DNA of 64,000 bases from assembly GCA_032719365.1 (NCBI GenBank), contig CM064873.1:39843742-39907741 (forward strand). Reading direction: 5' to 3'. How positions within the stretch are numbered: position 1 is the first letter of the stretch; every line of letters starts with the position of its first letter. This DNA is from Prinsepia uniflora (taxonomy: Eukaryota; Streptophyta; Magnoliopsida; Rosales; Rosaceae). Below the pieces are notes generated by a model. The model worked only from the letters and a program-made list of their open reading frames with translations. It searched no databases and was not told the DNA's origin. A program made the translations under genes and the position numbers. Positions 1 to 10,900 of this stretch are shown here, piece after piece.

Positions 1-705
1 GGGCAGAGACCCTGTGTTCCATGGTTTAGAAAGTGATTTGGGGCGGAGACCCCGTATTTGATATTTTGGAAAGGTATTTGGGGTGGAGACCCCATATTCG
101 ATGTTTTGAAAATGGTTTGGGGCGGAGACCCCATATTGTATGTTTTGGTATTTCACTGAGAATGGTTTTGGGCTGAGAACCACGTATGTTGATTTGGGCT
201 GAGTTCCCACATGTATAGATTTACGGTTTTATTGTGATTTCAAGTCGGGGACCCATAAATGGTTTTATGGTTCATGACGGTTTGTGGGGACCGCATGAAC
301 CCTTGAAAGGTTTTTATGGGTCATGACGGTTTAAGGGGACCAGGCGTGAACCCTTGAAAGGTTTTGAGAATGTTTTCAAATGGTTTGATGAATGTTTGAT
401 AAATGGTTTTTGAATGCATGCATATACTTTTAGTGAAGGGCATAAATGTCTTTTGTGAAATGAATTTTATTAAATTCTTTGTTTTGTCCACTCACGACTT
501 TTAATGTTTTAATGCCCTTCAGGTTGATCGCGGATGCGGGATGTAGCAGAGACGAGATATCACATTTCTCCTCCTACAATCCTGGCGTACTTTGGAAGCC
601 CCAGTGAGGGCTAGAGCCGGAACTTTCCCTGGTCTGACACTTCGTGTCAGACGGGATCATGCACGTCCCACGTTAATCTCGGGGGATTTGGGACGGGTGC
701 TGACA
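1..705 (+). mobile_element. Large-LTR 3' fragment (first of two in tandem)
   Basis: This is the right-hand part of a large chromovirus-type LTR on the + strand. It opens with a minisatellite whose units contain GGGGCGGAGACCCC (about 1-130), followed by units with GGTTCATGACGG...ATGAACCC (240-360). Next come ATGCATGCAT (415-423), GTCCACTCAC (486-495) and the acceptor-like TTTTAATGCCCTTCAG with its cut after 522. It ends with the block GACACTTCGTGTCAGACGG and the terminus GGGTGCTGACA, where intact relatives have GGGTCCTGTCA. The left end lies outside the window. Motif order matches the complete LTR at 14333-17262. Confidence 0.75.
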
Positions 706-1110
706 TTGGATTTGGGCTGAGACCCTATGTTTCATGTTTTGAGAAGGAGACTCGTTCTGGATTTCCTTATTTTGGATTACGGGCCAAGGCCTCGTGTTCT
801 ATATTTGAGAAATGGTTTTCGAATGCATGCATAATTTTTAGTGAAGGGCATAATGGTCTCTTTATGAAAATGTTTTTATAAAATATTTGTTTTGTCCACT
901 CACAGCTTTCGGGTTTTTGAATGCCCTTCAAGTTGATCGCGGATGCAGGATGTAACAGAGACGAGACATTACATTCCTCATCCAGATCCTGGCACTCTCT
1001 GATAGTCCCGGTTGGGTAAAAGACAAAATTATCTCTAGTCTGACACTTCGTGTCAGACGGGAGCTGGCACGTCCCACGTTAATCCCGGGGGATTGGGACG
1101 GGTCCTGTCA
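706..1110 (+). mobile_element. Large-LTR 3' fragment (second of two in tandem)
   Basis: A second copy of the last 400 bases of the same LTR family follows the first head to tail. It has ATGCATGCATAA (about 822-833), GTCCACTCAC (894-903), TTTGAATGCCCTTCAAG (the acceptor-like AG, one base longer) and the canonical terminus GGGTCCTGTCA ending at 1110. No initiator-Met primer site follows, so this is not the 5' LTR of an intact element. Two adjacent 3' ends suggest unequal recombination between LTRs or a fragment inserted next to an older one. Confidence 0.75.
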
Positions 1111-1329
1111 GCTGGGACGGTCAACCTTTTGGGAATGAAAAAGAAGGGAGTTGGATGTTCACACAAGTAATTACTAAAAACAGAATTAAAACACACGAGT
1201 GATTGATCGATTGGACTTGGTTGATTAAGACGAATCATGGTTTATATATACTCTAACCTATAGTTCCCAATTAGATTAACATGACCTAATTACTATGCAC
1301 TCTTTGAATTAGGTGCATGTGCGTAGGAT
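1111..1329. other. AT-rich spacer, nothing recognised
   Basis: AT-rich sequence between the LTR terminus and the CACTA-like ORF. No coding region, RNA gene or repeat family is recognised here. Confidence 0.5.
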
Positions 1330-1581
1330 GTGGCATTGGTTCACTCAACACATTTATTCCCTCTAGTGAAACAAGAGTTCTATTTGGATGATCCAAAAAC
1401 TAGTGCTGGTTGGAGAGTAGTTGAGATGGTGGCTCATACAAATATTTGGGACTTGGATGACTTATACCATGAAGAAGATGAGGAACCAGCCGATGACCAA
1501 ATCGTTTGCCAAGTGGATTCCTATGCACTAAAAGTGGATGGAATACTAACCAACGACATCATCCTACTAATTTTGAATTGA
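1330..1581 (+). pseudogene. CACTA (En/Spm) transposon ORF fragment, DUF4216-like
   Basis: A short 83-residue open frame. Residues 16-50 contain a stretch of the pattern EFYLDDP...GWRVVEMV...NIWDLDD followed by an acidic run (YHEEDEEPADD). This resembles the DUF4216 domain often found C-terminal in transposase polyproteins of plant CACTA elements, where the pattern is roughly VFY-DP---W-VV then an acidic tail. It is much shorter than a CACTA transposase gene and has no recognised upstream catalytic domain, so it is a remnant. The CACTA termini (CACTACAAGAAA-type) were looked for nearby and not seen. The assignment is by recalled family pattern and needs a profile search. Confidence 0.5.
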
Positions 1582-2586
1582 TGGCACTTTTATTGATCTC
1601 CGGGAATTAAAACAAATTGAAAGTGATTCTTCAGAATCAAGTACTGTGCATGATACACTAAAACTAAGTATTAATGTAAACACAAAGTCACACACAAAAC
1701 TTGATGAAAATATATGCAAATCAAAACCCTTGTGTAGATGTAGCATTGGTAAAAAAAGGATCGTTCTTAACCGAGGATTGAGGGTACTTAAGTATGATTA
1801 TCATTTGATTATTTAATTAGGGGAGTAGTTGATAGTTTCTATTATTCTACGTGATTAACTAACCTAATATAATCTAATCTATCATAATTTATTATTTACA
1901 TTGGTCAACTCATTTTTAACCTAACTAATTCATGAATTCTATTAATTTCAACCTACGAAATCCTCTAATTCTAGTCTTACGAGTTACTTGCATATTCTCT
2001 TAAGTAGTGCTTGAGATACCTGACGACACTTTCATTGATCTAGACTCGGGACCCCCTATATCTATCAAGCATTATGCGCAAACATACAAACATAACAAAA
2101 CTAGAATCATAAAACACATAGAGAATTGAATCAATACAAATCATAAAACCAAGAATAATATTAGAAGTCATTTCATAAAAAGAAATATTCAAGCACATGA
2201 TATAACTATAAGGTAAAGAGGCCGTGTTACAATTTTTCTCTCCAGGGGACCCCCCAACTAAGTCACAGATGAAGGTGTAAAAGATGAAGTGTGGTATAAT
2301 TAACTTTACATAAGAAATCTTGAATTTATTGAAAAGGGAAAACTGGTTAAGCAGAGTTTTCGGTATAAAGAGTGAGCGACTCTTAAAAGTGAGGAGAAAA
2401 TCACTTTAAATAGGGTTACAAAGCTCCTAAAAATTAAAGGAAATTAAAATTCTACTTAAAAAATTTTCCGTGAGGAAAAGGAAAAAAAAACCTAACTAGA
2501 TTTGAACAAATTTTCCACAAAAAGAAAGGAAGTAGATGCTGGATTTGAACAGGATTCGGTGGTCAAAAGGGCTTGTCAACGAGCTG
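1582..2586. other. AT-rich non-coding stretch
   Basis: No supported gene. The DNA is AT-rich with stop codons in all frames. It may be the degraded 3' part of the CACTA-like element upstream, but no terminal or subterminal repeats were seen to prove it. Confidence 0.4.
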
Positions 2587-2587
2587 G

Positions 2588-2782
2588 GAGGCTGGGCTTG
2601 TTTCAGAAGGTGCTGGCTGAAAATTGGGAAGAATTTCAGCGGTCAACGATGAGAGGTTGGGCTTGTTTCAATCGGTGTTGGCTGAAAATTGGGAAGAATT
2701 TCAACGGTCAACGATGGGAGGTTGGGCTTGTTTCAGTAGGTGCTGGCTGAAAATTAGGAAGAATTTTAGCGGTCAACGATGG
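2588..2782 (+). repeat. 65-bp tandem repeat, three copies
   Basis: Three consecutive units of 65 bases, recognised by GGGCTTGTTTCA at 2594, 2659 and 2724 and by the repeated tail GGTCAACGATG. Units differ by a few substitutions. Because 65 is not a multiple of three, the same translated words appear in successive frames. The short open frames over this repeat are therefore by-products of it, not genes. Confidence 0.9.
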
Positions 2783-3870
2783 TCAAAGGCGCAAGGAAGG
2801 GCTAGAACTAGCTTCGGTAGGCGCGTGCTAGATAAGGGAGAAGAACTCAATGGACGCGCACCGAAAATGGAAACTGGAGATCAATACGCGCTAAAAGAAT
2901 GAATGACTATTCAGCAGGCACTTGTTGAATTCAATTTGGGCTGTCATTTTCGATTCGGTAGGCTACTGCCGAATAATATGGCTTTTTTTTTGTGGCCTTC
3001 CTTGTTTCAATCATAACTTCTTCAATATAACTCCACTTGAAGTGATTCTTTCGTTTAAATTCTCCTAATTCCGAGCTTAATCTGATTCTGCACATTTCTC
3101 ACAAAATATGTTATTTTCTCCTATTGTTTAGCATTTAAATTTTAAAAGATAAGTATAATGGGTATAAAATGATGCTTAAATAAAGGCTTATCAATGCACA
3201 CTTGAATGATGAGCGTGATTAGGAGGGAAGAGAGAATCTAACAACGAATGAAAGTTGTAAACAAATTATTTCATTTTTATATGTAATATCCATCTTCAAA
3301 TCAGTACGTTTGATGCTTTGAAAGTTTCAATTAATCTTTTATGTTTTAATGTACATGTATGTTTTGATTCATATAGGTATAAAGCCAAAATCTTTGATGT
3401 CCACATCCTTGATTTGACTTCCCAGCATTCCATCTTAGGTTCTGCCCTGAAATCATCTATAAGTCATGATTATTGTCTTCGTGTCCAACGAGTAGTACAT
3501 GATTAATCGTCAAACAAAGTTTCTGACCTATTTTTTCCAAAAGACTGTATACTGTTTTGGTTAAATAGAACAGTTATATGTTGTCACCCTCTTCACTATG
3601 TACTAATGTACCACATTCATTCATTTACAGTTAAAAAAATTTGTAAAAAATAAGATGAAAGTGATTTACTCGATGAATATTCATACCCATTCGTCGGGGC
3701 CAGGTTTCATATTTCACTGGTTACTTTGTAAAAAATGTGCCTCATTATTCTATGGATAGTTTTTCAATATAGAAGGCTTGCGCGAAGAATGTTTGTGCAC
3801 CTTCCTCCAGCAATATATTCCAAATTCAATTTACTTTTATTTTATTAAACAACATTCTTAAATTACTTGT
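2783..3870. other. Non-coding spacer; left flank of the Tat-type element
   Basis: AT-rich sequence without a convincing gene. The last bases (about 3855-3870, AATTACTTGT) form the left flank and target site of the element that begins at 3871. The right flank at 13511 continues the same locally repeated unit found again at about 13859, which supports a clean insertion. Confidence 0.5.
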
Positions 3871-4330
3871 TGTGGAACCATAAGTCACCAAAAAATTATG
3901 CAGCCGCCACGTGGCCAACAATTACCATGATGCCGATATTACCCTTGGTAAAATTGACGTCGACATGTAACAGTCTCCGCATTAATTTAATATATTTACC
4001 AGCTAAATATATTAATTAATCAGATCAATGTCGACATGTAACACTCGGTACAATCACTTATTTAATACTTTCTCCTTCAACCAATCAGACGCTTCGATGA
4101 CTTTCAAGGCTTCACTATAAATAGAAGACCTCATCTCACTACTAAAGGTAATCAAAAATTTATGCAAACACTCTGTCAGATTATTCTCTCACAGAAAACT
4201 GACTTAAGAATCGGAGCGTTTTCGGTTGAACCACCCCCCCGGGATTCAACCTTAACCCCGTTTGATTTTCGTTATTGTGTGTAGGGATCGAGAAGGAGTT
4301 TCATAGAACCGGACGATTTCTGCATCAACA
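3871..4330 (+). repeat. 5' LTR of the Tat-type element
   Basis: 460 bases, TGTGGAACC...GCATCAACA. It is nearly identical to the 3' LTR, except that it lacks about 44 bases in the middle, where the 3' copy has an AT-rich segment ending GCGATTACACTCGG. A CCAAT box (about 4080) and a TATA box (TATAAATA at 4116-4123) are visible. Confidence 0.9.
4116..4123 (+). promoter_or_regulatory. TATA box in the 5' LTR
   Basis: TATAAATA preceded by CCAATCA about 35 bases upstream, in the expected order for a pol II retroelement promoter. The 3' LTR has the identical arrangement at 13296-13303. Transcription would start roughly 30 bases downstream and define the LTR's R region. Confidence 0.7.
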
Positions 4331-4350
4331 ACTGGTGCTTTCATTGAGAG
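4331..4350 (+). other. Putative primer binding site of the Tat-type element
   Basis: The sequence ACTGGTGCTTTCATTGAGAG lies directly after the 5' LTR end, where minus-strand priming occurs. The same TGGTGCTTTCATTGAGAG context is familiar from other plant gypsy elements, but I have not assigned the tRNA. It differs from the initiator-Met site used by the large-LTR elements of this window. Confidence 0.6.
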
Positions 4351-4451
4351 CCGATTTGAGAAATACTCAAAGCTTGCCCTTTAGTTTTTCCTCGAAAAAA
4401 CTCAATCATCGCACTCTCGACACTTACCATTCTTCACATGGCTAGAACACG

Positions 4452-4456
4452 CCGAT
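4452..4456 (+). repeat. Target site duplication CCGAT, left
   Basis: CCGAT directly precedes the LTR start TGTAACG at 4457. The same five bases directly follow the LTR end at 7454-7458. This proves insertion of the LTR into gag. Confidence 0.95.
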
Positions 4457-7453
4457 TGTAACGCCCCGGACATTCTGAAAATGTAATATTGTAAAATATT
4501 GAATAAAATGACGTTTTTACCCCTGTGATTTGTGTGGTCAATTTGTTAACTTTTTGATTGGGAGGTCGAACGGACGTTGAGCGATGATCGTGACGTAGTT
4601 CGGGACGTTACGAGTTCATAGACAGGTGGCACGTCCGATTCGGACGCCCGAGGTGAAAGTTATGATGTTCGGAAGTTCAGGGGCATTATCGTAATTTTGA
4701 CGTTATGAGGGAAAAAGTTGACTTTTTGTTCGACAATTGATATCCATATGACTCGAAGACCGTTAGGTTCGTCTCGAGGTTCCGAGTACAACGACATGCG
4801 GCACGCGTGAAACGGAAGTCGGATGACCGAGATACGGGTCACGGAAGTTGGAGGGCAATTTGGTAATTATTGCACAGAGGGGCATTTTAGTCTTTTTACA
4901 CGGGGTACTGTTCACCACCGTGGAAAACAGAGTGCACGGCCGTGGTGTCTTGTGCGTGCAATTGTTTATGACTAGTGGAACGATCAGGTGCATTGTTTAA
5001 GTTGATTGAGGCAGTGGGGGACATGGGTGAACGGACTGAGGCCACACAAGCACGGGCTGGGTTAAAGAAATGGCTATGGCTTCTGTGTGCGTGGGAGACA
5101 TTTTTAGAAAACCTCAGTTTGTCTCCCACGGTTTGCTGGCCGTTTGAATCGATTAACAGAGTAAGAGAGTGAGGAGTGGACTCAGTTGGGTCATTTGGGC
5201 ATCAGTGTGAGGGCTGAGGTTGAGAGAAACAGTGAGAAAACAATTTCGGGTTTTTGGGGGGAAAACTCTGAATTCGACTTCTACGGGTTGAGAGACAAAT
5301 CTAAACACATTGAGAGACTTCTGGGAGTGACAGGAACACGACGGTGCTAGAGTTGTGGAGATTGGAGCCCGTTTTGCACAGGAACCCAAGTTCCAGTGCA
5401 GAGATGAACCAGTTGGAGGGAAAAATCGAATTCAATTCCTGAGGTGTGTTGAGCGAAACCAAGGGCCGTGAGAGACTTCTGGGGTCACTACGAGCACAAC
5501 CGTGCAAAAATCGAAGGAGGAGGTGGACTGGCTGGCCGGGAACCTGAGTCTCAGTTTCAGAGGAAAACCAGTGCTGAGGTCGACGACTTCCAGGTAACGG
5601 CGAGTCCAATTGATTGTACCATTGTGTTCGTATAAGTCCCCTTAAGCTACTGGTGAAATTAATTTGGAAATGGAATCGTGTAGGGTGAGTTCCAGACGTC
5701 GACTTGTTCGACTGTTCGAGCTTGAGTTGGGTCGATTAGGTGTTTGTCGACGTTGATCATCAGCACAGACCTAAAATTAACGGATTAGAGAAGATAATAG
5801 GATCAAAAACGAGAGGAATTGATTGAGAATTGAGCTTGAACTGGTCGGGTTGAGTCGCGGGTAATAGACCCGTTTATCAGTCTATCCAGGTAAGAACGAA
5901 GACACTGTAGCTTGGCGCGTGGTCTTCACGCGCAGCCACTTTGGGCGGCGCGTGACGGCGCGTGCGATGTTAACCCCGAACACGGTCAACATGGAAATTG
6001 TTCCTTTCAGTCTAATTAACATTTTACCTTTAGGATTCGAGTTGTTCGGGAGTCGTTCGGGATAATTTCGGGAGTCCGGAAGGTTAAGTCTCTAAGTTTA
6101 ATTCCGCCGAAAAATCCGGAAAAATTAGGAAAAAATCATACGAGCTATTTGAGGATGTTTGTAACCCTCTTGTACGTTTTTACAGGCCCGGACACTTCCG
6201 AAGCTACGGAGGAGCGCGCGGGACGCGATTGACGCGTCCTAAAACCGTGAGTGGACTTTTTGATTTCTTAACTGGGCATGCATGACTACTTTACTTATTT
6301 ATCTTATGGTTTTACATATGATTTTATGATGGTGATATGATATTCCGATTTTACGTATTTTTCACGCTTTTCGAGATATTCACCGTATTTCACGCATTTC
6401 AAGGTTGCAATTTTTGCTTATGCATGAATGATGTTTTGATGAAGTATCTGGATATGATCATGCATGTTACGGATTTATGATGTTTTGATTATAATTGTGA
6501 AGTGATTTCGGAAACTGCATGTTCTGGAAATTGCATGTGAATTCGGACATAAGTCCTATTATGACGTGATATGATTTCGGAATGATGTTGGAAAACGATT
6601 TATGAAAAATCCTGGTTTAATGTGTTTAAAAAAAAACGGTTTTGGGTTTAAAGACCCGGTTGATTGTTGGATCCGGTTTTGGGTTTAAAGACCCGGTTTA
6701 TTGATGACGGGGGCGGGCCCGGAAATTGGGTTTAAAGACCCAGATTGAGTTTAAAGACTCGGTTATTGTGATACCCCCGAGGCCTATTGATCATGTTTTG
6801 AGTTTAAAGACTCGTTGATATCCCGGGAAGGCCTGATATGGAGTTTAAAGACTCGGATGGATCCAACGGAATAATTGTGATTATTGATTCACTTTTTACT
6901 TGACTTGTGCAATTGATGTTTCAAAATGACGGTTTCTGGATTCTGGTAATGTTAAGTTGTTTTACATGAGTTATGACGAATCTCTGTAACGTTTTCATGT
7001 GTTTCGGAAAAAGAGTTTTCAAAGGCTTAATACGTGATTTTTGAATATTCGGTTATGCATGCGTGTTACAAAACTGGAGGGCGAACCCGATTTCGAAAAC
7101 TGTTTTCCTGTAAAACTTATGTTTCGGTCCACTCACACTTTGTTGTTTTAAATTCCCTCCAGGTCGTGGTACAAGTGCGGGGGCAAGCGCCGAGGCAGAG
7201 GCGGAGGCATAAAGTTTTCCGTTGCGGAGTAGTTAGTTCACAGAGTAGTATTTGTTCTTTAACCTGTTTTGTAATATTATGCTCTGTGAAACTGTGGACT
7301 TGACGTCCAGTCGGATGTATTTGTTTAATCTCCCTGGTCTGAAAATAAGTGTGATGTAATATTATTTAGTTTTCCGGTCTTTTGGATTCGATTGTCAGAC
7401 GGGAGCAGGATGCTTCCCGATTATCGAGGCGATAATCGGGGTGGGTCCTGTCA
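4457..7453 (+). mobile_element. Solo LTR (large-LTR family A) inside gag
   Basis: 2997 bases from TGTAACGCCCCGG to GGGTCCTGTCA, flanked by perfect CCGAT duplications and with no interior: a solo LTR left by recombination of a full element. Order of parts: two related U3-like modules (about 4540-4720 and 4720-4880), the inverted-repeat box at 4590 (one arm mutated), GC hairpin GCGCGTG/CACGCGC (5915-5933), acceptor TTTTTACAG at 6185, a 61-base exon-like segment, donor GTGAGT at 6247, ATGCATGACTAC, a minisatellite with GGGTTTAAAGACCC cores (6640-6860), ATGCATGCGT, GTCCACTCAC (7127-7136), acceptor CCCTCCAG (7162), then the 3' end. Confidence 0.95.
6640..6860 (+). repeat. Degenerate minisatellite with GGGTTTAAAGACCC cores
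   Basis: Seven or so units of roughly 25-40 bases, each with the self-complementary core GGGTTTAAAGACCC or GAGTTTAAAGACTC. It lies in the middle of the LTR, inside the putative second intron. Related units occur at 21310-21445 (+) and, inverted, at 41100-41360 and 46730-47015. Confidence 0.8.
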
Positions 7454-9548
7454 CCGATCCACACGAGCCTCCGAGGCTGCCTCATCTACTGCTATAATCG
7501 CTGCCGTGAGTGAACCTCTCCCAACGATTCCAGAGGAATCACTTTCCTGTCTCCTGCACGGCCCACGCCACACGTCAATTTACCTACCGTTCGGAAGGCC
7601 AGATTGGACACCTATGTTCAGTTTTGGAACGTTCCCCATGGCCGTTGCTACCGTGAACCCCCCACCTGCAACGGGGATAAGCGCAACGTTTTTTCAGCAA
7701 ACGGACGGTCTACTGGCAGGAGAAGCATCTCTGAGAGTCCCAAATCAGCTCCATGCCGACTTGGACCTAAGGAGGCACTTGGATGCCTTGCGTAACCCGC
7801 AGGCCAACACACATGAACCAGGGGGACAGAACTCTTCACATATGTCTGAAGGCGTGCGACGTGCGCCTCGACGTGCTACTCGTCACGAGCAAGCACTTAG
7901 GGGGTCACCTCCGCGACTCCGACAGACACAGCAGGTCGAGCAGTTGAGCAACCAAGTTTGGGCCCAATCGGAGCTCTTACAACAGCTGTTGGGGGACATC
8001 GGGACTTCCAGAACCTCCAAAAAAAGCATTGAACCTCGCAAGACGTCAAGGGACATCTCGAAACGCGTTGGCAAGGAACATGTCCGCTGCCAGACAATGT
8101 CCCGGGACACGTCACTGAGCGACTCAGGGGAAGAAAGCTGCACCCCTAGAGCAAGAGGACAAGATCAACTGAGGCCATCAGCCCGAGAACGACTAGGAGG
8201 ACGCCCCGAGGCACTTTCACGCATCGAGTACCCACGCGATGTCCGACGGCAACAAGCAGTCTCACGTGCGTCACGCACTCGATCAGATGATCACAGTGAG
8301 GAGGACGAGACTTACTCGCCAGCAGGCTCGAGAGATAAGCCCGCATAAACTCGAGGGAGTCGACGCAATTTGACCCGTCAAGGAAACCCCCGTCACAAAG
8401 AACCTTTGTACGCTGAGGACGTCCGAAGGATGCTAGATCGACGCCTACAGGGAGTTCAACGTGACAGAGACTTAGAGGATGACCTTTGGCGCCAGATTCA
8501 GACGTCATCATCTTCGCCGTTCGTGAAGGACATTGAGAAGGAGCCATTCCCGCAACGATTTTCAACACCAAACTTCAATCAGTACAAAGAAACCTCCGAT
8601 CCAATAAAGCACATCAATTACTATCGGGGGGTCATGGTACCTCACATGCACAACGACTCGCTCATGTGCAAAGTTTTCCAAGCCACACTGCAGGGTCAGG
8701 CGACGACATGGTTCAACCATCTCCTCCAGAGATCAATCACTTCCTTCGAAGAGTTGGCCCTTGCTTTCGTGAAGGAGTACTCGCAGCTTCGCATCGTCGA
8801 AGTCAAGGATGACCACCTCTTCACCATCCGAAAGAGGTCTAAGGAAACCTTGAGGCAATACATCCGGAGGTATTACGAAGAGAAGTCCCGCATCGTTGGT
8901 TGTAGCGATCTCGTTGCAGCCATGTCATTTAAGAAAGGCTTACCGCGGGAGAGCCAGCTCTACGGAGACATCGTCATGAGCAACGCCCGAAGTCTCACCA
9001 AGATACTGTCCCTGGCGGAGCGACATGCATGCTGGGAGGACGAGAAAAATGCCACCCATGCCGCCAACCACGTCGAGGAAGATGGACATCTCACAAAGGC
9101 GTTTGCGTAGCCAAAGGATGATTCCCACCGCAAGAACTCAGTCGAGAAAGCCAACAAACGCAAAGGGAACCCATCATCCAACACCTACGGGGGTGCAAAG
9201 CCAAACACACAGTTTTCGATACCTTCCCTTCAAATATACAATTAGATAAAGGAAAAACCGTGGTTCGAAAGACCAGCTCCCGTCGAAGGCAACCTGGAGA
9301 GGGCCGACAAGACAAAATGGTGTGCCTATCACAATTGTTATGGACACGACATAAGCTCTTGCCAGACTTTCGAAAGATACCTCCAAGATCTCTTGAAGGA
9401 AGGACACTGCACTGAGTACGTCAGAAAAAAGGCAATAGATCGTCTCGGAAACAAAGACCCCCAGGAACCCACACAAAAGATGATCTGTGTGGACACCATC
9501 ATTGCCGAGTCCGAGTTGCAGGGAACAACCAGGAAACTGAATCAGTGA

Positions 9549-9678
9549 CCAAGTCATCATCAAAGGCACAAATTTTGTGATTAAAATTCGGTTCAATGCC
9601 TATTTTGCTCTCATAACATCTTTCAATAAGATTCAAGATGTTTCGTTTCAACGTCCAATGAAATTATCTTATCATCCA
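9549..9678 (+). other. Non-coding junction after gag
   Basis: Sequence between the end of gag and the start of the hairpin minisatellite. A protease-pol region would be expected here in an autonomous Tat element. None of its motifs is present, so pol has been deleted or was never carried. Confidence 0.55.
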
Positions 9679-10300
9679 AGCCTTCGCCATTCGAAGCACT
9701 CCAAGCCTTCGCCATGCGAAGCACTCCAAGCCTTCGCCACGCGAAGCACTTTAAGCCTTTGCCACGTAGAGCACCCGAGCCTTCGCCACGCGAAACACTC
9801 CAAGCTTCGTCATGCGAAGCACCCCAAGCCTTTTCCATGAAAAGCACCCGAGTCTTCGTCATGCGAAGCACTCCAAGCATTCGCCACGCGAAGCACTCTA
9901 AGCCTTCATCATTCGAAGCACTCCAAGCCTTCGCCCCGCGAAGCACCCCAAGCCTTCGCCACTCGAAGCACTCTAAGCCTTCACCCCGCGAAACACTCTA
10001 AGCCTTCGCTCCGCAAAGCACTCTAGGCCTTCGCTCCGCGAAGCACTCTAAGTCTTCGCCATGCGAAGTACTCCAATCCTTCATCATACGAAGCACTCTA
10101 AGCCTTCGCCACGCGAAGCACTCTAAGCCTTCGCCCCTCGAAGCACTTCAAGCCTTCATCCGGCGAAGCACACTAGGCCTTCGCCATGCAAAGTACTCCA
10201 AACCATGCTAGGCACTCCAAGCCTTCCCCATATGAAGCACTCGAAGTCTTCACCATGCGGACCACTCCATGACTTCGCCATGCGAAGCGCTCAAGGCTCG
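9679..10300 (+). repeat. 25-bp hairpin minisatellite
   Basis: About 25 degenerate units, consensus near AAGCCTTCGCCATGCGAAGC plus ACTCC. Each good unit contains CTTCGC-CAT-GCGAAG, a perfect 6-bp stem with a 3-base loop. Units vary in the loop and flank (ACG, ATT, CCC) while many keep the stem. Open frames over this block are low-complexity translations of the repeat. Confidence 0.9.
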
Positions 10301-10459
10301 TCTCAGTGAGGCACACTGAACCATCCAAGAACTTGACTTGTTGGAGTCGGAAAGCTACTAAAAAAACGCTTCCAACCCCACAAAAAGGGGAAACCACCAG
10401 GCCATGACAAACAAGGGGCAAATGTTTTAACATGCGAAGTCCAATTCTTCATTTCAGTG

Positions 10460-10900
10460 CACGGAAGTCAGCTTTCCCACGCCATTGACCTCACTCAATT
10501 CCGAGTTGTGACGAGTTCCCAGCGAACGTTTTTGTACACGAAGGTCAGCTGCACGTACCAGCGCACGAGTACGAGATTGATTGAGTCATAGACCACTGAA
10601 TTTTGATCACCCTGACATGAAATCAATGGATTTAGAAATCTATAGAAGTCAGCTTTCCAACGCCGGTGACCTCACTCAATTCCGAGTTGTGACGAGTTCC
10701 CATCAAACATTGTTTCACACAAAGGTCAACTGCATGAACCAGCACACGAGCACAAGATTCGACCAATCGTACAATGCTCAATTCGGATCTTCTTGGAACA
10801 ATCTTGGTGGCAGTAGAAAGGTATGGAACTCAACTTTCCAACCACACCAACGGCACTCAATTCGGAGTTTAAACGAAGTCAGAAGACCAAATTTACTACA
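10460..10900 (+). repeat. 181-bp diverged tandem repeat
   Basis: The block beginning GAAGTCAGCTTTCC at 10464 recurs at 10645 (offset 181), sharing CCTCACTCAATTCCGAGT and ACGAGTTCCCA. A third, more diverged copy begins near 10808 (GGAACTCAACTTTCC...GCACTCAATTCGGAG). The open frame at 10581-11189 runs over this repeat and is not considered a gene. Confidence 0.75.

Larger units (their letters stand above)
4438..9548 (+). pseudogene. gag: gag of the Tat-type element, split by a solo LTR
   Basis: Start codon at 4438. The frame runs six codons, meets the solo LTR (4457-7453 plus duplicated CCGAT), and resumes in the same frame at 7459. Ignoring the insertion it is about 703 codons to TGA at 9546-9548, with in-frame stops at 8346 (TAA), 9108 (TAG) and 9243 (TAG). 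Regions: a basic, Gln-rich N-terminal part with coiled-coil character (about 7900-8100); a capsid-like Retrotrans_gag region (about 8520-9000) with FPQRFSTPNFNQY, QATTWFNHL and the AFVKEYS block; and a C-terminal zinc-finger-like block WCAYHNCYGHDISSC (9318-9362) followed by the LKEGHCTEYV segment typical of Tat gags. Gag would form the particle. No pol follows. The reading frame is otherwise well preserved, so decay is fairly recent. Confidence 0.8.

Noticed and set aside
7392..8348. 318-codon open frame as an independent gene
   Set aside because: Its first 22 codons are the end of the solo LTR; the rest is the N-terminal part of the interrupted gag, in the same frame as the start at 4438.
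9577..10001. Open frames of about 90-107 codons on both strands
   Set aside because: Translations of the hairpin minisatellite; composition follows the DNA repeat.
9679..10300. CRISPR-like array
   Set aside because: Units abut with no unique spacers and degenerate freely; the setting is a plant retrotransposon. It is a minisatellite.
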